From Pirellulales bacterium (GTDB lineage Bacteria; Planctomycetota; Planctomycetia; Pirellulales; JADZDJ01): a stretch of 62,477 nucleotides of DNA. Under the pieces are notes generated by a model. It saw only the letters and a program-made list of their open reading frames with translations, did no database searches and had not been told where the DNA came from. Each line of letters starts with the position of its first letter. Within the stretch, counting starts at the first letter, position 1. The stretch is from the NCBI GenBank assembly GCA_035656635.1, contig DASRSD010000176.1:1-62477 (forward strand), read 5' to 3'. Positions 18,161 to 27,379 of the stretch are shown here, one piece after another. Position numbers and translations under genes: made by a program.

Positions 18161-19351
18161 CTAAGTGGGCGGTGTAAACCCGCGCACCGCCGCTTCAAAG
18201 ACACTCCGCAGCGCGACGCCGTGCTGCTGGGCAACCTGGCGGCAAGATTCGTACTCGGGCGAAAATCGCAGTTCGCCGCCGGGCAAGGTGGCGAGCAAGC
18301 CGTCGATTGGTCCGAAAGGCGTCGTTACCTGGTGCCGCCGGCGGGCCAGCTTTCGGCGGTTCACGCTGACGCGGCGAATTCCCAGCGTCGTGGTCTCTCG
18401 AAAAACAATGGCTTCCAGCCACTCGCTATCGGCCGGTGAGCATAAGACGCTGAGCAACACACCGGGCCGATTTTTTTTCATCTGGATGCCGCACGAGAAT
18501 ACATCCAGCGCGCCGGCCGCAAATAGCTGCGCCATGCAGTGGCCGACGACCTCGCCGCTGACATCATCCAAATTCGTTTCCAACAGGCACAGCGTTTCCG
18601 CTTGGACCGAGTCGAAGCCAACGTGAACAGCTTCTGCCGCATCGCCGAGCAACACCCGCAATAAATTCGGCTGCTCCTCCAAATCGCGCGTGCCAGCGCC
18701 GTAACCGATTTTTTTGACGGTCATGGCCGGGGGTGGCCCAAACCGTTCCGCCAGTGCTGCCAGAACCGCGGCGCCGGTCGGCGTGGTCAATTCGACCGCT
18801 ACGAGACTTTCGGCCAGCGGAATGCCGGTTAACAATTCGGCAGTAGCAGGAGCAGGAATACTGCAACGGCCGTGGGCAATAGTGATAAAACCGTGGCCCG
18901 TGGGAACGGGCGAGGCTTCGATCCGCTCGATTCCCAAATGGTCCAGTGCGATGGCCGTGCCCACGATATCGGCAATGGAGTCGATGGCTCCCACCTCGTG
19001 GAAATGCACTTTGCGAATTTCCATGCCATGCACTTTGGCCTCGGCTTCGCCCAGGCGATTGAAAATTCGCTTAGCGAAATCCTTGGCGCGGGGCGAAATT
19101 GCGCCGCCGTCAATCATGTCCACAATCTGATGCAAATGCCGGTGCTTCTGCTCCGGCTCGTGCTGAATTTCGATTTTCAGGCCGCGAAATCCTTGCCGCC
19201 GCACTTCGCTGGCGGTGATATTCACCCCCGGCAAGCCCAACGAAGCCACGCCCGATTGAATCGCCGCTAGTTCGGCGCCGGCATCGACCAATGCGCCCAG
19301 CAACATATCGCCGGCGATGCCGCTGGCACAATCGAAGTAAGCAATTCGCAT
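18161..19351 (-). CDS. larC: Nickel-pincer cofactor cyclometallase LarC
   Basis: The protein has 396 residues, full length for LarC. It opens MRIAYFDCASGIAGDMLLGALVDAG and contains EVGAIDSIADIVGTAIALDHLG, the VPTGHGFI segment, TPTGAAVL and the C-terminal ETNLDDVSGEVVGHCMAQLFAAGALDVF block, all standard for the family. LarC inserts nickel into the pyridinium thioacid/amide precursor to complete the pincer cofactor used by lactate racemase-type enzymes. LarA, LarB and LarE are not in this window, so the rest of the pathway must lie elsewhere. Confidence 0.93.
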   Translation of the reverse strand: MRIAYFDCASGIAGDMLLGALVDAGAELAAIQSGVASLGLPGVNITASEVRRQGFRGLKIEIQHEPEQKHRHLHQIVDMIDGGAISPRAKDFAKRIFNRLGEAEAKVHGMEIRKVHFHEVGAIDSIADIVGTAIALDHLGIERIEASPVPTGHGFITIAHGRCSIPAPATAELLTGIPLAESLVAVELTTPTGAAVLAALAERFGPPPAMTVKKIGYGAGTRDLEEQPNLLRVLLGDAAEAVHVGFDSVQAETLCLLETNLDDVSGEVVGHCMAQLFAAGALDVFSCGIQMKKNRPGVLLSVLCSPADSEWLEAIVFRETTTLGIRRVSVNRRKLARRRHQVTTPFGPIDGLLATLPGGELRFSPEYESCRQVAQQHGVALRSVFEAAVRGFTPPT

Positions 19352-19564
19352 GTTTGATCAGCCGACGCTCAGGGGGCACCGCTCTTGACAACTTGGCCCA
19401 ATCCGGGGAACACAATGGTAATGGCTGGGCACCGATGAACTCAGGTATAACAAATAATTTCGAGCGGGCAAACGGCGGCAGCCATGGCGATTGTCCCTCG
19501 TAGCAAGCGATCATGCATTTGCGTCCCCTGATTTTCCACTCCAAATTTTCCCACCGATTCCACC

Positions 19565-19933
19565 ATGCACGATGAAGTTACTACGGTTTCCGAGCTGCGG
19601 ACGCTGATTGCCAACTTTGTGGCGGCGCGCGAATGGCAGCAGTTTCACTCACCAAAGAATCTTTCGATGTCGCTGGCCATTGAGGCGGCCGAGCTCATGG
19701 AGCATTTTCAATGGCTGACCATCGAGCAATCGCGGGCTGTGGCCAGCGAGCCGGAAAAATTAGGCGAAGTCGCCGATGAGCTGGCCGACATTTTGTGCTA
19801 CAGCCTGGCGCTGGCCAATGAATTGAAAATCGACATTTCGGAAGCGATTCGCAACAAAATGGTAAAGAACGAGCGCAAATACCCCGCGGCAGAATTCCGT
19901 GGCCGCTACGGTTTGGAAGATAAGCAGCAATGA
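19565..19933 (+). CDS. MazG-like nucleotide pyrophosphohydrolase
   Basis: The protein has 122 residues and is all-alpha. The metal-binding pattern EAAELMEHFQW with E-x3-E, followed by DELADILCYSLALAN with E-x2-D, is the signature of the MazG/dCTPase (RS21-C6-like) superfamily. WQQFHSPKNLSMSLAIEAAE is the characteristic start of the small dCTPase-type subgroup. It hydrolyses non-canonical or excess dNTPs to dNMP and PPi, and so acts in nucleotide-pool cleaning. It appears to be a single-gene unit. Confidence 0.88.
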   Translation: MHDEVTTVSELRTLIANFVAAREWQQFHSPKNLSMSLAIEAAELMEHFQWLTIEQSRAVASEPEKLGEVADELADILCYSLALANELKIDISEAIRNKMVKNERKYPAAEFRGRYGLEDKQQ

Positions 19934-20011
19934 GAACCGATTCGGACGATGATTCGTTTGCCGCTTAGCAATTATCTACTGGCGACTTCGCGAATCCAAT
20001 TCCAGAAATTT

Positions 20012-22576
20012 CTAGCGCTGCGCCGTCGCTGGATTTTGCATGGCGCTCGCCGGAGGACTTTCATCTCGCTCGGGGCCCAGCGCCAGGCCAATCCAGCCGT
20101 CTTCAACCACGCACTGGGTAATGCTTAGGCCGGCTAACCGGGGGCTGTCAGCGATCATTTCCGGAACTAGCTCGAACGAGCGTTCCCGCGGGAATAATTT
20201 ACTGAATGCTCCACGCAGAGCTACTTCGGGTTGTCCTTTATAATTGTCGCCGCCCAATTCAATGGCTCCTTGGCGGACCAAGCGGACATGCAAATCTTCG
20301 ATTTGCGGCTCGTAGTTGATGGTGACCGCGAAGTCATTCCAGCGCCGGGCCTTTTGCTCCAGTTCCTCGACGGCCAAGGTCAATTGCACCAATCCATTCT
20401 GGCAGCGCACGCGGACCGGATCTTTGGCCGCAAAGGTAATGTGGACATCGGCCGACAAATCGCCCGGGGGTTCGGTTTGGTCCCAACTTAGCCGCTCGGC
20501 AACATGCCGATACAATTCCGGCAAGGTAAAGGTGCGGCCCGCGAGCTGCAGTTGATCCAAAATATTGTTCAACGCCGATTCGTGCATTTGGGCGCTGGCC
20601 AAACTATCGGAAAATGCTTGCGGCCGAGCCGAGCAGCCGCCCAACTGATTTTGCCCGGCAATTCGCAGCCGCAGCGTCAATCGCTGCTGGGAAGTTTCCA
20701 GCGAAATTGGCTCGGGCGACAAACTTAATTTGGCCAAGGGATCGAATAGACTCTTTCGCACGGCCCCTTCGGCTTCGGTGAAATGTGCTTTCACTTCGGC
20801 GTTCACTTGCTGGCTGGCCTGTGTGGCGACTTTCTCATCGGTTTCTTCCTCAGCCACGCCTAGCAGGGCATTATGCTGCGACACAGCCATCCGGCGGGCC
20901 AGCGAACCGAACAGGGGAATGTTGTCGTAATCGGTGCGAACGCCGGTCAATTGAGTATCGGTATTGGCTTCGGTGGCTGCATTGGCGATCCACAAGCCGC
21001 GCCGATCGACCAGCACCGCCTTGTGCACGACAAAGCTCGATCGGCCATTGTTGTTGAATGTTGCCGGTCCGCTGGTCGATTCCGTGCTGGAATCAACGGT
21101 GCCTTGCGCGTCGATCCACATGTGCAGCCGCAGCGGATCGGGAATTAGTTTCACTAGCAATTGCGAATTGGTGGTGGAGGTGCCGTTGACCGAGGCGCCC
21201 AAAATGGTGTCGTTCACCACGCCCTTGGCGGTCGGCTGATCGGGCGCCAAGCGATTGAGCAATTCGCCCGAAATGGCAATTCGCAGGTTGGCGTTGCGAT
21301 AGTGCTCATCCAATTGCAAAGCCAACTGGCGATTTTGTTCGCTCGGCGACCAATCTAATTGCCGCAAATTCACCGCGACGGTTCGGGCATCGCTGGGCAG
21401 GCCGCTCGTTTCGTAATGCTCCAAGTTCGTCAACACCTGGCGCACGTCGACCGATTCGTCCCCCCAAGTCCGCAGTTGTTCGGCCAAGGCCAACAGGGTG
21501 CGATCTTGCAGCACGTTCCGTTGGGCAGCGGTGGGCTGCGGCGGCTGCAGACGGGCCAGAACTTGCCGGGCAATTTGGCGCGCCTGCTCGGTGGAAATGT
21601 TTTGATTGGCGTCTGTTAACTTCGAGACCTCGTCCAAATTTAAATAGCTGCGCCAGGCGTCGGCATAGGAAATCGAGCAGATAAAATCATCGGCCGCCTC
21701 CAACGCTTGATTTAACCGTTGTTGTTGCACCTCCAGCGAAGGCACATCGGCATAGACGGCCGCTTGTTCGTCAGCCGGAAAGGCCACATTCCACAGCGCC
21801 AAGCGGCGGATCAACGCATAACGCGCTCGGCGGAATTCCGAGGCAGCATTGGCAGATTTCAACTTGCCATCGAGCTTTTCCGCCTGTTTGGCCAGGCTTT
21901 CCAATTGGTCGACAATGGCACTGGCGCGTTGCGGAGCCCCGGGCGAAGTTTGGCACAACGCCAGACACTGCTGCTTTACCTCGGCGGCCCAAGTGGAACA
22001 TTCGCCGTATTGCGACAGCCGATCGAGTTGCGCAAGCAAGCTATTGGGCATCGGCCAATTTGCCTCAGCCGCCGCATCGGTCGCTTCTTGCGGCACCCGC
22101 CCCGCTTGCTGACCACGGAAAGCGCCATCATCGGGAGTTGCTTCGCCGGCAACCGACACGGCGTTGCTTTCGTGATGCAAATACCGGAGTGGATCGAAAT
22201 GCCGTAAATCGGCAATTTTCTTCGCCACCGTTTCCGCCCAGGGGGCAATTAATTCGCTGGTCGAAACGTTAAACTCGTTTGTCGAAACGTTATTTGAAGC
22301 TTGGGTGTCGGCGGCGACGGTGTCTGCCGAATTGGTCCAGTCGGAATCTCCGCGAGATGCCATGGCAAGGGGCGCGCCGAACGAATCGCTCGTCGCATGC
22401 AAAGTCGCCACTTCGCTGCCGAGGTCTCGATGCCGGACCTGGGCTCGATGGTTCAGAGGCCGCAAACCGTTGTCTTGAGTTTCTTGCCAGCCCTGAGGCA
22501 CCGCCAGGCTCAGCAAAAATAGAACGGTCAAAACCAGCAGATAGGGCCACAATGGGCTGTGCTGGTTGGAATTCAT
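20012..22576 (-). CDS. Orphan membrane-anchored protein, 854 residues
   Basis: I do not recognise a family. ATG 22576 (MNSNQHSPLW) or ATG 22585 could start it. A single membrane helix at about residues 8-30 (PLWPYLLVLTVLFLLSLAV) precedes a large, mainly soluble region without Cys-rich or catalytic motifs. The centre is helix-rich (long Gln/Ala/Leu stretches near residues 180-380). The C-terminal third has beta-strand character, with phrases such as QRLTLRLRIAGQNQLGG and VHITFAAKDPVRV. It is probably periplasmic with a cytoplasmic N-terminus. No neighbour gives a functional clue. Confidence 0.75.
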   Translation of the reverse strand: MNSNQHSPLWPYLLVLTVLFLLSLAVPQGWQETQDNGLRPLNHRAQVRHRDLGSEVATLHATSDSFGAPLAMASRGDSDWTNSADTVAADTQASNNVSTNEFNVSTSELIAPWAETVAKKIADLRHFDPLRYLHHESNAVSVAGEATPDDGAFRGQQAGRVPQEATDAAAEANWPMPNSLLAQLDRLSQYGECSTWAAEVKQQCLALCQTSPGAPQRASAIVDQLESLAKQAEKLDGKLKSANAASEFRRARYALIRRLALWNVAFPADEQAAVYADVPSLEVQQQRLNQALEAADDFICSISYADAWRSYLNLDEVSKLTDANQNISTEQARQIARQVLARLQPPQPTAAQRNVLQDRTLLALAEQLRTWGDESVDVRQVLTNLEHYETSGLPSDARTVAVNLRQLDWSPSEQNRQLALQLDEHYRNANLRIAISGELLNRLAPDQPTAKGVVNDTILGASVNGTSTTNSQLLVKLIPDPLRLHMWIDAQGTVDSSTESTSGPATFNNNGRSSFVVHKAVLVDRRGLWIANAATEANTDTQLTGVRTDYDNIPLFGSLARRMAVSQHNALLGVAEEETDEKVATQASQQVNAEVKAHFTEAEGAVRKSLFDPLAKLSLSPEPISLETSQQRLTLRLRIAGQNQLGGCSARPQAFSDSLASAQMHESALNNILDQLQLAGRTFTLPELYRHVAERLSWDQTEPPGDLSADVHITFAAKDPVRVRCQNGLVQLTLAVEELEQKARRWNDFAVTINYEPQIEDLHVRLVRQGAIELGGDNYKGQPEVALRGAFSKLFPRERSFELVPEMIADSPRLAGLSITQCVVEDGWIGLALGPERDESPPASAMQNPATAQR

Positions 22577-22967
22577 GTGGGTCATCCGTTACGCCGCCTG
22601 ACAATAGCTTGGGCGTTCGTTGTTGCCCGGCGCCAAAAATCCATACACCGACGCCAGAACGCCTTAACCTTTAAATCGGAAAACGATAGCACCGCAATCG
22701 ACAGAGAATCGAGCGATTCGCCGAGTTTGAAAGTCCGAACTTTCCGAAAATTCGCGACACGTAAAAACAGACTGCCAGGCCATGCCGAATGCGACGATTT
22801 CGCAGGCCAGCCGCGCACGGGTTAAGTTGGAGCGGGAGAAAAGCTTGCTTGGCCCTAGAACAAATCCATCCTGCGGCCTTGGTAAGATATGCCGAATGTG
22901 ACAATCGCATCAAACCCAAACCGCAAGCGAAATGCAGACCTTTGTCGATCCGCATGGGTCCCGGGAC
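22577..22967. other. Intergenic stretch, no gene seen
   Basis: This region lies upstream of the orphan membrane gene and downstream of the cupin gene. The short frames on both strands have no supporting ribosome-binding site. I saw no RNA gene or strong promoter in it. Confidence 0.5.
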
Positions 22968-23330
22968 TCATTCCACGAGCACGGTGTCTTCGTGTTCGTA
23001 AGCGGGCGCACACGTGCATAAGAACACCAGCGGCTCGTGCCCAGAGTTGAAAACGGTATGAATCGCGCCCGGCGGAATTGCAATGGCATCGCCGGGTCCG
23101 ACCGTTTTGTGTTCCGCATCAATCGTCATTTGCGCCTGGCCGTGAAGAATGTAATAAATTTCTTCCGTCAAGCGATGAAAGTGCGGAGCTGTGCGAGCGC
23201 CGGGCGCAACGCGGGCCTCGGCCAGGCTTTGGTTGACAATGCACGAATTGCGATGGGCCAATAGCTCGCGAATTTCCGAGCCGTCTTTGGTAATGAACGC
23301 CTCGACTTGCTGCAAGTTTTTTACGTCCAT
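22968..23330 (-). CDS. Single-domain cupin protein
   Basis: The protein has 120 residues and one cupin barrel. Metal ligands are visible in motif 1 (PHFHRLTEE: His50, His52, Glu56 or Glu57) and motif 2 (PPGAIHTV: His91). GDAIAIPPG and YYILHGQAQM are the standard flanking strands. The family includes isomerases, dioxygenases and sugar-binding proteins, and the substrate cannot be deduced. It lies 14 bases after rlmN and is probably co-transcribed. Confidence 0.88.
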   Translation of the reverse strand: MDVKNLQQVEAFITKDGSEIRELLAHRNSCIVNQSLAEARVAPGARTAPHFHRLTEEIYYILHGQAQMTIDAEHKTVGPGDAIAIPPGAIHTVFNSGHEPLVFLCTCAPAYEHEDTVLVE

Positions 23331-23344
23331 GGCTTGCTCCGTTT

Positions 23345-24427
23345 CTAAACAACCATTTGAATGGCGCGGCGCAACTGCCCGCAGGCAGCGTTGATTTCGT
23401 CTCCCTTGCGCTCGCGGATTTGCGCGTTCAAGCCGGCCTGCTCCAGCGTGGTTACAAATTGCTGTACTGCTTTTTGGGTCGGCGCGTGATACGGCAGGCC
23501 GGGCACTGCGTTGTAGGGAATCAAATTGACTAAAGCTAAGCGGCCGCGCAGTAATTGGGCCAGTTCGCAGGCGTGTTCCGGCTGGTCGTTCAATCCGCCC
23601 AGCAGCACGTATTCAAACGTGAGCCGCCGGCCGGAAGCTTCAAAATAACGGTCCGCCGCCGCCACGATTGCCGATAAGCCGATGTTTTTGTTTACCGGCA
23701 CCAGTTGATTTCGCAATTCGTCGTTGGGCGCATGGAGCGAAACGGCCAGTTGAAAGCGGGAATCGAGTTCTGCCAACCGATCCATGGCCGGCGGCAAGCC
23801 GACGGTAGAAATCGTGATTCGCCGGTGGCTTATTCCCAGGCCGGTGGGACTGGTCGCTTCGGCCAGCGCCGGCAGCAAACGATCGAGGTTTGCCAGCGGT
23901 TCCCCCATTCCCATGACCACAATGTGGCTGAGCCGCTCCCCGGCACTTTCACCCTGTGCATCAGAACCGGCAGGGCTGTCTTTGGGCAGCAGCCGTTGCA
24001 AGCGGAGCATTTGCTCAACGATTTCGCCGGCCGTTAAATTGCGCACCACGCCATCCAATCCGCTGGCACAGAAAACGCAGCCCATGGCGCAGCCGACTTG
24101 GGAACTAATGCAAATGGTTCGCCGACTCCCATCGCGCAATAGCACGCACTCGATGTGATGACCGTCGGCCAGCCGCAACAGTAGTTTTTCCGTGCCATCG
24201 GTCGCCTGATGATGCCGCTCAGTGGTCGTGGTCCAAATCGTAAATTCGGCCGCCAATTGCTGCCGTAGCGGCTTGGGTAAGTTGGTCATGTCGTCGAATG
24301 CTTCCGCCCTGCCGGCAAACAGCCATTGCCGAATTTGCTCGGCCCGATACGCCGGCGCGCCGCCAGCCGACTGCGCCAACCAGTGGGGCAGCGTGGCAAA
24401 TACAACAGGATCGAGAAGGTGCAACAT
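23345..24427 (-). CDS. rlmN: 23S rRNA (adenine-2503-C2)-methyltransferase RlmN
   Basis: ATG 24427 gives 360 residues, the usual length; the frame extends 54 residues upstream without family similarity. The radical-SAM cluster C113-x3-C117-x2-C120 follows the methyl-carrying region, where C106 in RRTICISSQ corresponds to E. coli Cys118. The second catalytic Cys is C349 in NAACGQL. It methylates A2503 of 23S rRNA and A37 of some tRNAs. Cfr-type resistance enzymes share this fold, but the housekeeping context and length favour RlmN. Confidence 0.94.
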   Translation of the reverse strand: MLHLLDPVVFATLPHWLAQSAGGAPAYRAEQIRQWLFAGRAEAFDDMTNLPKPLRQQLAAEFTIWTTTTERHHQATDGTEKLLLRLADGHHIECVLLRDGSRRTICISSQVGCAMGCVFCASGLDGVVRNLTAGEIVEQMLRLQRLLPKDSPAGSDAQGESAGERLSHIVVMGMGEPLANLDRLLPALAEATSPTGLGISHRRITISTVGLPPAMDRLAELDSRFQLAVSLHAPNDELRNQLVPVNKNIGLSAIVAAADRYFEASGRRLTFEYVLLGGLNDQPEHACELAQLLRGRLALVNLIPYNAVPGLPYHAPTQKAVQQFVTTLEQAGLNAQIRERKGDEINAACGQLRRAIQMVV

Positions 24428-24520
24428 GCTATGATTCGGGTGACGAGGCCCAGCGTTTAGGTTAGGATAGCGGCCCCGGGGCAACAAGCGGCAAACTACA
24501 TCGATCATTGTATCCGCAAC

Positions 24521-25807
24521 ATGGCTGAAAAATCTCAGGTTCGCCGTTCCCGCAAGCGCCGCGCCCCGGCTGGGAAAGCTTCCAAACAAAAGCCAACCGG
24601 CGCTTCAGCAGCGGGGCAGCAGGTCGCTACGGACGAAGGCCTGCGTTTGGTAATGCAAATGATGTCGTTGCCGGGACTCAGCGGCCACGAGGGTTTGGTG
24701 GCGCAATTCATTATGGATCAATTGCGGCATGCCGGCGCGCCGGAAACAGCGATTCAGCTCGATACCGCCCACCAACGCACGCCGATTGCCGGCGAGGTGG
24801 GCAACCTGATTTTGAAATTGCCTGGCACGTTCAAAGCTCCGCGGCGGCTACTGATGGCACACATGGACACCGTGCCGATTTGCCTGGGTTGCAAACCGCT
24901 GATCGAAAAGGGCTTTGTTCGTTCCGCCGATGCGAAGACGGGCTTAGGCGCCGACGATCGCGCAGGAGCAACCGCTATTTTGTGCGCCGCCCTGGCAATT
25001 TTACGATACAACTTGCCGCATCCGCCGCTCACTTTTTTCTGGCCCATTCAAGAAGAAGTTGGTCTGTACGGTGCGCGACACGCCGACGTGAAGCTGCTCG
25101 GCCAGCCGAAACTGGCCTTCAATTGGGATGGCGGCACTCCGGAAAAAGTGACGCTGGGCGCGACCGGCGGTTACCGGATGCAAATTCAAATTGAAGGACT
25201 GGCCAGCCACGCCGGCTCCGCGCCCGAACTGGGAGTTAGCGCCATCGCCATCGCCGCTTTGGCCATCAGCCGGCTGCACCAGGAAGGCTGGCACGGAAAA
25301 ATCGTCAAGGGGAAACAGAGTGGAACCAGCAATGTCGGCGTGATTCAAGGCGGAGCGGCCACCAACGTGGTGACCGAGCAGGTGCAGCTTAAAGCTGAGG
25401 CGCGCAGTCACAATCCGAAATTTCGCCAACAAATTGTGCGGGCCATCGAAAGTGCGTTCACTGACGCCGCCAAACAAGTTCGCAGCGCACAAGGAGCGCG
25501 CGGCAAAGTGACGTTTGAAGGCCATCTCGATTACGAATCGTTCCAGCTCGACGATGGCGAAGCTTGCGTCGCAGTGGCCGAAGCTGCCCTGCGCGACATG
25601 GGCCTCAATCCCGTCCGGGCAATTTCCAACGGCGGCCTGGACGCCAACTGGATGCACGTGCACGGAATACCCACGGTCACGCTCGGCTGCGGGCAAATGA
25701 ACGCCCATACAACTTCTGAACGGCTCGACATCGCGGCCTTCCATCAGGCCTGCGAAATTGCCTTGCGACTGGCAACGGCGACAGAAAACACAGAGGGTGG
25801 AGAGTAG
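24521..25807 (+). CDS. M20-family metallopeptidase (PepT-like)
   Basis: The protein has 428 residues. A Lys/Arg-rich N-terminal extension of about 35 residues is unusual for the family. The two-metal site is complete: H114-x-D116 in MAHMDT, D145 in GLGADDRAG, E178/E179 in IQEEVG, D203 in NWDGG, and a C-terminal His in NAHTTSE. The order matches tripeptide aminopeptidase-type M20 enzymes with a lid domain between. It probably cleaves small peptides in the cytoplasm. It is followed 13 bases later by a [2Fe-2S] protein. The basic N-terminus could bind nucleic acid, or the true start may be further in, but no strong internal start is evident. Confidence 0.85.
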   Translation: MAEKSQVRRSRKRRAPAGKASKQKPTGASAAGQQVATDEGLRLVMQMMSLPGLSGHEGLVAQFIMDQLRHAGAPETAIQLDTAHQRTPIAGEVGNLILKLPGTFKAPRRLLMAHMDTVPICLGCKPLIEKGFVRSADAKTGLGADDRAGATAILCAALAILRYNLPHPPLTFFWPIQEEVGLYGARHADVKLLGQPKLAFNWDGGTPEKVTLGATGGYRMQIQIEGLASHAGSAPELGVSAIAIAALAISRLHQEGWHGKIVKGKQSGTSNVGVIQGGAATNVVTEQVQLKAEARSHNPKFRQQIVRAIESAFTDAAKQVRSAQGARGKVTFEGHLDYESFQLDDGEACVAVAEAALRDMGLNPVRAISNGGLDANWMHVHGIPTVTLGCGQMNAHTTSERLDIAAFHQACEIALRLATATENTEGGE

Positions 25808-25820
25808 GGGGTAGAGGGTC

Positions 25821-26123
25821 ATGGAACTGGACGACGAACTTTGCCTCTGCTTTCACGTCACGAAGCGAAAAGTACTGAACTTTTTGCATGTAGAAAAGCC
25901 GCGGCGCGCGAGTCAAATGAGCGAGTGCTTCGGCGCCGGCACCGGCTGCGGCTGGTGTCGGCCGTATCTGCGCAAACTTTTTGAAGCGGCCCACCAGGAA
26001 ACCTCTTCAACTGCGGCGGTTGACAATCTCCCGGCCGCTGCCGATTACGCCGCCGGCCGAACTCATTACGTGAAAGCCGGCGGCGGAGTGCCTCCCCCGG
26101 GGGCCACGCCCATTGGGAAATAA
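25821..26123 (+). CDS. BFD-like [2Fe-2S]-binding protein
   Basis: The protein has 100 residues. The ligand spacing C8-x-C10 then 32 residues then C43-x2-C46, with the GTGCGWC turn, is that of bacterioferritin-associated ferredoxin-type domains. A low-complexity Gly/Pro tail of about 40 residues follows. Such proteins pass electrons or help iron release from bacterioferritin. The window's own ferritin-like protein is 25 kb away, so a direct link is conjecture. Confidence 0.85.
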   Translation: MELDDELCLCFHVTKRKVLNFLHVEKPRRASQMSECFGAGTGCGWCRPYLRKLFEAAHQETSSTAAVDNLPAAADYAAGRTHYVKAGGGVPPPGATPIGK

Positions 26124-26255
26124 AAACTGCTGCAAATTGCGGTTATTAGCAGGACACGCCTGCTAGCCGTCTCGCCCTGATTCGGCTAGAATCTTGGGCT
26201 GCCGCACTTCGCCGCAACAAGGCGATATTTTCTGAATTAAACCCGCGAGCGCCCC

Positions 26256-26564
26256 ATGGCCAAAAAAATTCTGAATCGTAAAGAGTTGCGTGCCCAAAAC
26301 GACGAAGCGGAAGCCGCCGAGGCTGGCGAAAAGGGTGATAAGAAGGCCGCCAAAAAGACGCCGACCAAGCGCAAAAGCCGCGCGAAAACACCCAAGGAAG
26401 TGCGCCTAAAGGCATTTTGGGCCGTCTATAACCAATCGATGAAGCCGGTCGTGAAGTTCGAATACAACGAGCGCAAATATGCCGACAAAAAAGCAGCCGA
26501 GCTAAGCGCCTCCGGCAAATCACCCCACTTCGTGCAACTGCTCAAAGAAGTCATCGAAGAATAA
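26256..26564 (+). CDS. Small Lys-rich protein of unknown function
   Basis: The protein has 102 residues. The first half is a charged Lys/Ala/Glu stretch (KKAAKKTPTKRKSRAKTPKE). The second half looks folded (LKAFWAVYNQSMKPVVKFEYNERKYADKKAAEL...FVQLLKEVIEE). The basic tail suggests nucleic-acid contact. I know no named family. The protein-like composition of the C-terminal half argues that it is real. Confidence 0.7.
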   Translation: MAKKILNRKELRAQNDEAEAAEAGEKGDKKAAKKTPTKRKSRAKTPKEVRLKAFWAVYNQSMKPVVKFEYNERKYADKKAAELSASGKSPHFVQLLKEVIEE

Positions 26565-26669
26565 TGTTTGTGCGCCGCGAAGCCGCTGGCAGTGTATCAA
26601 CGCTTTTAACAATCTTTTCTTAACCCGCCGCAAAACTGCGCACAACCAGCGCACTCGGTGCTTGCCAGC

Positions 26670-26697
26670 TTGGCAATCGCCCTTCCGGCAATATATT
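26670..26697 (+). promoter_or_regulatory. Possible promoter of the FHA-ParA-glutaminase operon
   Basis: TTGGCA (26670-26675) and TATATT (26692-26697) lie 16 bases apart in a locally AT-rich stretch. The leader before ATG 26853 would be about 150 bases. Confidence 0.4.
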
Positions 26698-26852
26698 AAT
26701 TCCGCATCAAGCGCGTTGCGAATCAACAAGTTAACTCTTCTTTTCAATCGCGACATTTTCAGCGGCATGGTAATTGCGAACCACCCGGCATCGTTAGCGG
26801 CAAGGGGAAAATGCTGCGCTTATCGAACCACCGATTTTAGGCGGATCGGCAC

Positions 26853-27362
26853 ATGGCTCCAACTCCAGCACCGAATGTCCCCGATCTATCCCTCTACGCT
26901 GCCATTCACCTGTTGGATTCGGCGTTGGGCCGCCCCATTCGCAGTTGGCAATTCACCGACCAGCCGCTCATTTCCATCGGCCGCGCCGACGACCGCGACG
27001 TCCAAATCAGCGATCCCTACGTCTCCCGCGACCACGCTCAACTGCAACATTCCGATGGCGGGTGGAAGCTGGTTTCGCTCGGCCGCCACGGCGTCATTGT
27101 GCAAGGCCAGTCCATTACCGAAGTTCCCATTCAAGGCGAAACCACCTTTCGCTTGGGATCCGACGGCCCCACGCTCCGTTTCAATCCCGCGCCTCCACAC
27201 ACCGACAACCGCATGACCATGATGTTCGATTCCACGGTCGGCGAAGATCTGTTCGCGCTCGATCACTCCAAACTGGAGCGCGAAGTCAGCGAAATTGTCG
27301 ACGCCGATTACTTTCAGCAGCTCCAGCGCCGCGCCCAACAACTCCGCGATCAACGCCAATAA
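26853..27362 (+). CDS. FHA domain protein
   Basis: The protein has 169 residues. The FHA core spans about residues 15-105. It has GR at 43-44 (ISIGRADDRDVQISDP), the phosphothreonine-binding S58-R-D-H61 (VSRDHAQL), and a final turn where HG at 79-80 replaces the usual NG. A helical C-terminal tail (DHSKLEREVSEIVDADYFQQLQRRAQQLRDQRQ) could be a coiled coil for pairing. FHA domains read phosphothreonine made by Ser/Thr kinases. It is the first gene of a three-gene unit with a ParA-like ATPase 17 bases downstream. Confidence 0.9.
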   Translation: MAPTPAPNVPDLSLYAAIHLLDSALGRPIRSWQFTDQPLISIGRADDRDVQISDPYVSRDHAQLQHSDGGWKLVSLGRHGVIVQGQSITEVPIQGETTFRLGSDGPTLRFNPAPPHTDNRMTMMFDSTVGEDLFALDHSKLEREVSEIVDADYFQQLQRRAQQLRDQRQ

Positions 27363-27379
27363 TCACCAGGGCCAACCCT

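Noticed and set aside
26945-27379. N-terminal extension of the ParA-like frame through the FHA gene
   Set aside because: It overlaps the FHA gene in another frame and encodes Arg/His/Pro-rich shadow sequence. The Walker A motif fits a start at TTG 27380.
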